Shown: positions 7,601 through 10,315 of the stretch, in pieces | Layout: every line of letters begins with the position of its first letter | Position numbering within the stretch: the first letter of the stretch is position 1 | Assembly (NCBI GenBank): GCA_902493615.1 | Contig: CABUQK010000067.1 | Span: forward strand, 1-10,315 | Direction of reading: 5' to 3' | Source: an uncultured Collinsella sp. | Lineage (GTDB): Bacteria > Actinomycetota > Coriobacteriia > Coriobacteriales > Coriobacteriaceae | Length of the DNA: 10,315 nt | Position numbers and translations under genes: made by a program | Notes under the pieces: generated by a model | What the model was told of the DNA's origin: nothing | What the model saw: the letters and a program-made list of their open reading frames with translations, nothing else | The model's database searches: none

Positions 7601-7694
7601 TCTCGCGGCGCTCGACGGCAAAGCCGTGGCAGGTAGTGCCGGGCACTAGCAGTGCGGCGGCAGCGGCGCGCGGGTCGGTTGAGGCAGTGGGCAT
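4656..7694 (-). CDS. M16C zinc metallopeptidase, presequence-protease (PreP/Cym1)-like insulinase family protein
   Basis: At 1012 residues this is a full-length two-part M16C enzyme that should degrade short unstructured peptides in a closed chamber. The inverted zinc motif HILEH is at 80-84, and E193 in FNEMKGALSDP is the likely third zinc ligand. KEPFVDLIKSSMQTFLNAMTYPD-type sequence around 97-118 is typical. The middle (about 450-700) fits the M16C-associated domain. The C-terminal half keeps R869 and Y875 in IRVKGGAYG, the substrate-binding pair of the family. No signal peptide or membrane segment is seen, so it should be cytosolic. The start is the ATG at 7694 with AAGGAG (7702-7707) seven bases upstream. 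The frame stays open to 7940 upstream, but that part crosses the promoter and repeat B and has no family similarity. It appears monocistronic with its own terminator. Confidence 0.93.
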   Translation of the reverse strand: MPTASTDPRAAAAALLVPGTTCHGFAVERRETVPELDSDAYVLRHTASGARLLYLACDDENKAFAIGFKTPPADSTGVFHILEHSVLCGSAKFPVKEPFVDLIKSSMQTFLNAMTYPDKTIYPVATTNEQDLYNLMDVYLDAVFNPAIYTKPTIFEQEGWHYELDLPEGAEGDSSSASLHEGTLRYNGVVFNEMKGALSDPMSVLDDAVNAALYPDTAYAHESGGDPRAIPALTYEQFLDTHARHYNPSNSYITLYGDLDVDRALAFLDERYLSQPSAASRRMDAAVAAGEDPSTLAPNPLDVQAPVTCEYKRVEMATTPENALVGLGLVLGSALDRKRTIAADILFEALLGSNEAPVKKAILSAGLGGNVASYTAAESLQPYELIMLQNAQPGVARELRRVFQDACRDLCEHGVPRERLEAIISSNEYDLRQRDYGIADGVAIACDALSTWLYDDDAATLALKYGPVYEELRSELDGSYFEDLLRELVLQNDHMALVELVPVDAAEGSEGAEAAELAAKRDAMTDAELADVVERTAALRAAQEAEDTPEAKATLPRLRVSDIGEARPEPPLIVDTTAPIPCLRHGIPTNRLAYAMQYFDLSCVAFEDLPYVTLLCRLLKQLPTREHSAEELDNLLAGKLGFLSFTTEVMTQPEVDGVRPYLLVSAGALSEKIDALASLPREVWSSTLLADADADRVRDVLTQIRIGLEQGFINNGHSAALGRAMSYSSPSAVVREQLSGVDFYLFLRNLLEHFDERVDGLRTKLTELASRIFVADGCMASFTGSDEDFDAYWDAAGDLGLDAGDSTDAGRDALVVPAPCDRHEAFVIPSDICFAASACDPRRLGIDVTGAWAVAANALSYDYLWNEIRVKGGAYGCGFRAAGERQAAFYTYRDPAIDPSIERVARAGEWLGSFEPDEAAFEGFIVSCVSGMDAPVKPYALTKRRNTTYLAGLDPHAREERRAQMLAATPGELRSLGADVTRIAAESPTCVFGGRDVIAKSNAGFNVVDLMG

Positions 7695-7710
7695 ATGCAG
7701 TCTCCTTTGA

Positions 7711-7726
7711 CGCCCCAGCGGGGGCG
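7711..7726 (-). promoter_or_regulatory. GC hairpin in the peptidase leader
   Basis: CGCCCC (7711-7716) and GGGGCG (7721-7726) pair around a 4-nt loop, ending 3 bases before the AAGGAG ribosome site of the peptidase gene on the minus strand. It could shield or stabilise the leader. Confidence 0.4.
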
Positions 7727-7746
7727 AATCGAGTCGAATCCTCGAG

Positions 7747-7774
7747 AGTATACCCATATGGAGCCCTCGACCAA
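7747..7774 (-). promoter_or_regulatory. Candidate promoter of the M16C peptidase gene
   Basis: On the minus strand TATACT (7747-7752) is a strong -10 box, with TTGGTC (7769-7774) 16 bp upstream as a partial -35. Transcription would start near 7740, giving a leader of about 46 nt containing the hairpin at 7711-7726. Confidence 0.5.
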
Positions 7775-7784
7775 TCTGCCGGAT

Positions 7785-7898
7785 GAGCGTGGATTTTCGG
7801 ACACACGAGAGTGGATATTCGGACGCAAATTGAACGAGAGAGGATTTTCGGACGGAAACAGCCCCAAAACGCCAAAAACCGTCCGGAAATCCACTCTC
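7785..7898 (+). repeat. Interspersed repeat element, full copy B (114 bp)
   Basis: Units start at 7785, 7807 and 7836, the same 22/29 spacing as copy A. The third unit, GAGAGAGGATTTTCGGACGG, pairs with CCGTCCGGAAATCCACTCTC (7879-7898), 20 positions with one A-A clash and one G-U, around a 23-nt loop. The arm sequence differs from copy A yet pairing is kept. There is no T-run, so a terminator role is unlikely here; it lies upstream of the peptidase promoter. Confidence 0.85.
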
Positions 7899-7931
7899 GA
7901 TTCTTGACCGTCCATCACTCATGCATTTCTC

Positions 7932-7998
7932 ATCTCTCACTCATCTCTCATATGAGAGATAATAGAAAGATGAGAGATAAATATGAGAGATAACTGAG
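7932..7998 (+). promoter_or_regulatory. 67-bp operator-like array, copy 1
   Basis: Five GAGAGAT half-sites occur: two reversed (ATCTCTC at 7932 and 7943) and three direct (7954, 7972, 7985). The centre ATCTCTCATATGAGAGAT (7943-7960) is a perfect 18-bp palindrome. Just before it CTCATCTCTCA is tandemly repeated at 7929 and 7940, one helical turn apart. It is directly repeated 165 bp downstream. Likely a cooperative protein-binding region for the AlbA_2 gene. Confidence 0.7.
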
Positions 7999-8013
7999 CA
8001 GCAAAGAGACAGG

Positions 8014-8042
8014 CAATCATGGTATTGTCTCAATACCGATTG
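8014..8042. promoter_or_regulatory. Inverted repeat midway between the two operator arrays
   Basis: CAATC-at-GGTATTG (8014-8027), a TCT spacer, then CAATACC-GATTG (8031-8042) form a 12-bp stem with a 2-nt bulge. The core GGTATTGtctCAATACC is perfect. Its sequence is unrelated to the GAGAGAT motif, so it may be a second operator type. Confidence 0.5.
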
Positions 8043-8068
8043 TTCTACCAGCAAAAACATGTTTAAAT
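8040..8068 (+). promoter_or_regulatory. Candidate promoter of the AlbA_2 gene
   Basis: TTGTTC (8040-8045), a 17-bp spacer, then TTAAAT (8063-8068) is the best sigma-70-like pair seen ahead of the gene. Its -35 overlaps the end of the inverted repeat at 8014-8042, and the two 67-bp arrays flank it. Matches are 3/6 and 4/6, so it is only a candidate. Confidence 0.3.
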
Positions 8069-8096
8069 GAAACAGATGGCAGACATCTTATCTTCT

Positions 8097-8163
8097 ATCT
8101 CTCACTCATCTCTTATATGAGAGATAGCAGTAAGATGAGAGATAATTACGAGAGATAACTGAG
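8097..8163 (+). promoter_or_regulatory. 67-bp operator-like array, copy 2
   Basis: It matches copy 1 at 61 of 67 positions with identical length. Half-sites are ATCTCTC (8097), ATCTCTT (8108, one change) and direct GAGAGAT at 8119, 8137 and 8150, with a further GAGAGAC at 8161. The differences fall almost entirely outside the half-sites, which suggests the half-sites are under selection. It ends 57 bp before the AlbA_2 start codon. Confidence 0.7.
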
Positions 8164-8220
8164 AGACGAAGGAAATCTATTCGTGGCATTCTCCGCCGGA
8201 CCGAGTGAAAGGACGTGCAG

Positions 8221-9687
8221 ATGAACGAAAACGAGCTGACCGGTCTGCTCGAGTCTTTAAGGCGTATGGGCTCGGATGATCTTAACGTCGAAGTGAAGGA
8301 GAGCGCCACGACGCTTTCCCGCGATGTGTGGGAAACGGTGAGCGCATTCGCGAACACTGCCGGCGGAATCATCGTGCTCGGAGTGAGTGAGCGCGCAGGT
8401 TTTGTCCCGGTTGAGAACTTCGAGACCGAGAAAGTGCTCAACCAATTTGTGTCAGGCATGGGTGATGCGGGCGGTCGAGGAAAGCTAGCCAATCCGCCCA
8501 AATACACGATCGAGCGAGTGGAGCTTCAGGGCGTCATCGTTCTCGTCATTACGATTGAGGAGCTCGATCCGTCGAGCAAGCCCTGCTATGTCATAGAGCG
8601 AGGCGCCCAGGGCGGCAGCTACAAGCGCATCGATGACAAAGATGTCCCGCTTTCGTCGACCGAGGTTTTGGCACTGCCGTCATATGAGCGGACGAGTCCT
8701 AGCGATCGCGATGCGGTGCCCGGCACGAGTGTGGGCGATCTCGACGAGTCGCTGGTCGACCGCACGATAGAGCGTGCCTATTCGTTGACGCCTCGAGCGA
8801 TGCGCGGTGCGGCGGACAAGAAGACAAAGATGGAGCGTCTGAATTTCCTCGACTTCCAGGGCAATGTTACCAAGGCCGGCCTCCTTGCCGCGGGCGTTTA
8901 CCCTCAGCAGTTCTATCCCAAGCTCTTCATTGACGTGGCTGTCCACGTGGGAGCTCAAAAGGGAGCTGTGGGGTCGCTGAGGTTCATGGACCGCACAATC
9001 TGTGAGGGAACGTTGGGCGAGATGATCTCGGATGCCGTCGCAGCTGTCGCCAAAAACCTGCGCCGCATCTCGACCGTCCAAGGCATCTCGTGTATCGACT
9101 CGCTGGAGATTCCCGAGGAGGTTCTGCGCGAGGCAATCGCCAACGCCGTAATCCATCGAGAATACGGGGATCGGTTCTGTGGACAATCGATTGCCGTCGA
9201 CGTCTTTGACGATCGTGTCGAGGTGACGAATCCTGGCGGCCTTTACGGGGGAAAGACTCGCGAGAACTTGTTTGACGGCAGCTCCCGATGCCGTAACGCG
9301 ACGCTTGTGAAGCTCATGTCGATTGTCCCGCTGCCGGATGGCGCAGGTTCGTCGGCTGAGGGCAATGGCTCGGGCATCCCGATGATGATCGATGCCATGC
9401 GCGCGCATGGTCTGGCCGAGCCCCTGTTCTGCCCGGGATTCGATCGGTTCAAGGTCGTATTTTACCGTTCAAAGATCGAGCCGGTCGATCATGGCGGGGG
9501 CTTAATTGTGACGGCACTCAAACACTACGGCGAGCTGGGGACGCGCGAGCTGGCAGAGCGCACAGGGCTCACAATTTCCCAGGTTAGGTCGCGCGTCAAC
9601 GCGCTCATTGCTCAAGGCGAGCTTGAGCCCACGGCGCCGGCGACGAGCCGCAACCGCAAGTATCGACTGTCGGAGTGCGTGGGATAG
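8221..9687 (+). CDS. Schlafen AlbA_2 domain / GHKL ATPase-like / winged-helix putative transcriptional regulator (COG2865 type)
   Basis: A 488-residue three-part protein. Residues about 15-150 form the AlbA_2 domain, with VEVKES (E24) and the FANTAGGIIVLGVSE strand-turn, ending in GGSYKRIDD. Residues about 295-420 are a GHKL-type ATP-binding fold (HATPase_c_4): N-box helix LREAIANAVIHREY (302-315), DDRVEVTNPGGL (330-341) and glycine box EGNGSGIPMMI (380-390). Residues about 427-485 look like a winged helix (ELAERTGLTISQVRSRVNAL). The family is annotated as predicted transcriptional regulators; targets are unknown. The start is the ATG at 8221, with AAAGGA (8208-8213) seven bases upstream; a GTG at 8215 is too close. 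Upstream lie two 67-bp operator-like arrays in visibly AT-rich DNA unlike the gene, so autoregulation through the C-terminal HTH is a reasonable inference. It appears monocistronic. Confidence 0.85.
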   Translation: MNENELTGLLESLRRMGSDDLNVEVKESATTLSRDVWETVSAFANTAGGIIVLGVSERAGFVPVENFETEKVLNQFVSGMGDAGGRGKLANPPKYTIERVELQGVIVLVITIEELDPSSKPCYVIERGAQGGSYKRIDDKDVPLSSTEVLALPSYERTSPSDRDAVPGTSVGDLDESLVDRTIERAYSLTPRAMRGAADKKTKMERLNFLDFQGNVTKAGLLAAGVYPQQFYPKLFIDVAVHVGAQKGAVGSLRFMDRTICEGTLGEMISDAVAAVAKNLRRISTVQGISCIDSLEIPEEVLREAIANAVIHREYGDRFCGQSIAVDVFDDRVEVTNPGGLYGGKTRENLFDGSSRCRNATLVKLMSIVPLPDGAGSSAEGNGSGIPMMIDAMRAHGLAEPLFCPGFDRFKVVFYRSKIEPVDHGGGLIVTALKHYGELGTRELAERTGLTISQVRSRVNALIAQGELEPTAPATSRNRKYRLSECVG

Positions 9688-9696
9688 ATGCGTTAG

Positions 9697-9737
9697 TGGA
9701 CGAGGCGACCCAATAATCGACCCTCGATTGGCGTCCA
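9697..9737 (+). terminator. Hairpin after the AlbA_2 gene, possible terminator
   Basis: An outer TGGACG/CGTCCA stem (9697-9702 with 9732-9737) encloses ATCGA-ccc-TCGAT with CCA/TGG closing pairs and a small bulge. It starts 9 bp after the stop codon, but no T-run follows, so termination is uncertain. Confidence 0.35.
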
Positions 9738-9787
9738 TTAAGGTAAAGCGGTTGTTGCCCAGTCGACGGTGATGCTAAAGACTCGGC

Positions 9788-10210
9788 TTACGCCGGCATG
9801 GCCCCGAACCCGTCTGTCAAGAACAGCCTAAGAACCAGCTTGATGACATTTCCCGGTTTGACTTCTGCCGCGTCAAAGACGTGGCGCTCGGCGAGCTCGC
9901 TACAGTATGCATAGATGTCGCGGATAAGGTCCGCGCCCGAGAGCGTAAACATGTAGCCTGCGTCCGAAAGCGCATTGGGCGCGGCAGGCAACTTGGCCAT
10001 GTGACAGAACGTTTGCAGGTCGGGCGCCATAACGTTCTGGTAGTCGAGGTGGCCGTTGGCATCCTGCGCGGCAAGCTCCAATTGGCGCACAAAATCCAGC
10101 GCCGCCGCTAACACAAAGCTCGGCGTAGGCGCATTGACGTCCTGAGTGGTCGCCACAAGCCTGCCCGCCGCCTGCGTGACAAGCCAAGCGACCTCGCGCT
10201 GGCAACGCAC
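9788..10210 (-). CDS. Hypothetical protein, small, possibly 5'-defective
   Basis: I do not recognise this 140-residue product. It has no signal peptide or membrane segment. It looks helical, with amphipathic stretches such as FVLAAALDFVRQLELAAQDA (about 32-51) and LIRDIYAYCSELAERHVFDA (about 95-114). Codon choice is GC3-rich and coding-like. The only canonical start is a GTG at 10210 with a poor ribosome site (AAGG two bases away). Upstream of it the frame stays open and coding-like (…IKPVTRKA…) to an in-frame TAA at 10304-10306 without any ATG, GTG or TTG, while a good AAGGGGAG lies at 10251-10258 with no start codon at the right distance. The native start may be lost or non-canonical. A plus-strand terminator lies just beyond its 5' end. 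Confidence 0.5.
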   Translation of the reverse strand: MRCQREVAWLVTQAAGRLVATTQDVNAPTPSFVLAAALDFVRQLELAAQDANGHLDYQNVMAPDLQTFCHMAKLPAAPNALSDAGYMFTLSGADLIRDIYAYCSELAERHVFDAAEVKPGNVIKLVLRLFLTDGFGAMPA

Positions 10211-10266
10211 GGCCTTGCGCGTAACCGGCTTGATGGACGAAGAAGAAACGCTCCCCTTAGTGAACT

Positions 10267-10305
10267 GCCTCCCATTTCTTGGACATGAGAAATGGGAGGC
10301 TTTTT
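10267..10305 (+). terminator. Strong intrinsic terminator, plus-strand orientation
   Basis: GCCTCCCATTTCT (10267-10279) pairs perfectly with AGAAATGGGAGGC (10288-10300) around an 8-nt loop, followed by TTTTTAT. On the minus strand no U-run follows, so it acts in the plus direction. The nearest plus-strand gene ends at 9687, with a minus-strand ORF in between. Confidence 0.8.
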
Positions 10306-10315
10306 ATGCGTGTCG

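Noticed and set aside
7695..7940. 82-residue N-terminal extension of the peptidase
   Set aside because: It would translate repeat B and the -10 box, has no M16C similarity, and a good ribosome site precedes the ATG at 7694.
7929..8163. CRISPR array
   Set aside because: Repeats are clustered short half-sites within two 67-bp copies; there are no uniform repeats with unique spacers and no cas gene.
8680..9408. 242-residue minus-strand ORF opposite the AlbA_2 gene
   Set aside because: Shadow of the sense frame, which carries clear ATPase motifs.
10233..10315. Plus-strand ORF open to the window edge (MDEEETLPLVNCLPF...)
   Set aside because: No ribosome site, and it reads straight through the perfect terminator hairpin and its T-run.

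Overview
The window is GC-rich, with GC-ending codons in its main genes and AT-rich, hairpin-rich gaps between them. Gene content is a LDH/HicDH-type 2-hydroxyacid dehydrogenase, an acetyl-CoA-type MetA, 5-formyl-THF cyclo-ligase, a PreP-like M16C peptidase, a lone AbiEi-like nuclease-fold protein and a Schlafen-AlbA_2/GHKL regulator. This, plus the dense intergenic repeats, fits a gut Actinobacterium of the Coriobacteriia, most likely Collinsella or a close relative. The taxonomic call is inference from style and content; no marker gene is present.

Layout. 50-1027 (-) is an NAD-dependent L-2-hydroxyacid dehydrogenase, divergent from metA (1238-2164, +). 2165-2607 holds a 115-bp repeat element ending in a terminator-like hairpin, then a gene-free stretch, then an AbiEi-like/PD-(D/E)XK-like gene (2608-3570, +). 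A short copy of the same repeat (3597-3640) lies between that gene and the convergent cyclo-ligase gene (3667-4263, -). 4264-4655 is gene-free and packed with palindromes, including a pair of 59-bp units. 4656-7694 (-) is a 1012-residue M16C metallopeptidase. 7695-8220 is a 526-bp divergent intergenic region with another full copy of the repeat element, then two 67-bp operator-like arrays built on GAGAGAT half-sites around an 18-bp perfect palindrome. These precede an AlbA_2/GHKL/winged-helix protein (8221-9687, +). A small unknown ORF (9788-10210, -) and a strong plus-strand terminator (10267-10305) close the window.

How the genes work together. The metabolic genes (pyruvate/2-oxoacid reduction, methionine synthesis, folate salvage, peptide breakdown) look like separate housekeeping transcription units, not one operon. 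The accessory part is the nuclease-like gene bracketed by same-orientation repeats and the AlbA_2 regulator with its large duplicated operator. The AlbA_2 gene with its flanking 67-bp arrays is the best candidate here for an undescribed regulatory system. The 115-bp element, whose hairpin arms differ between copies while staying paired, is the best candidate for an undescribed mobile or structured repeat.
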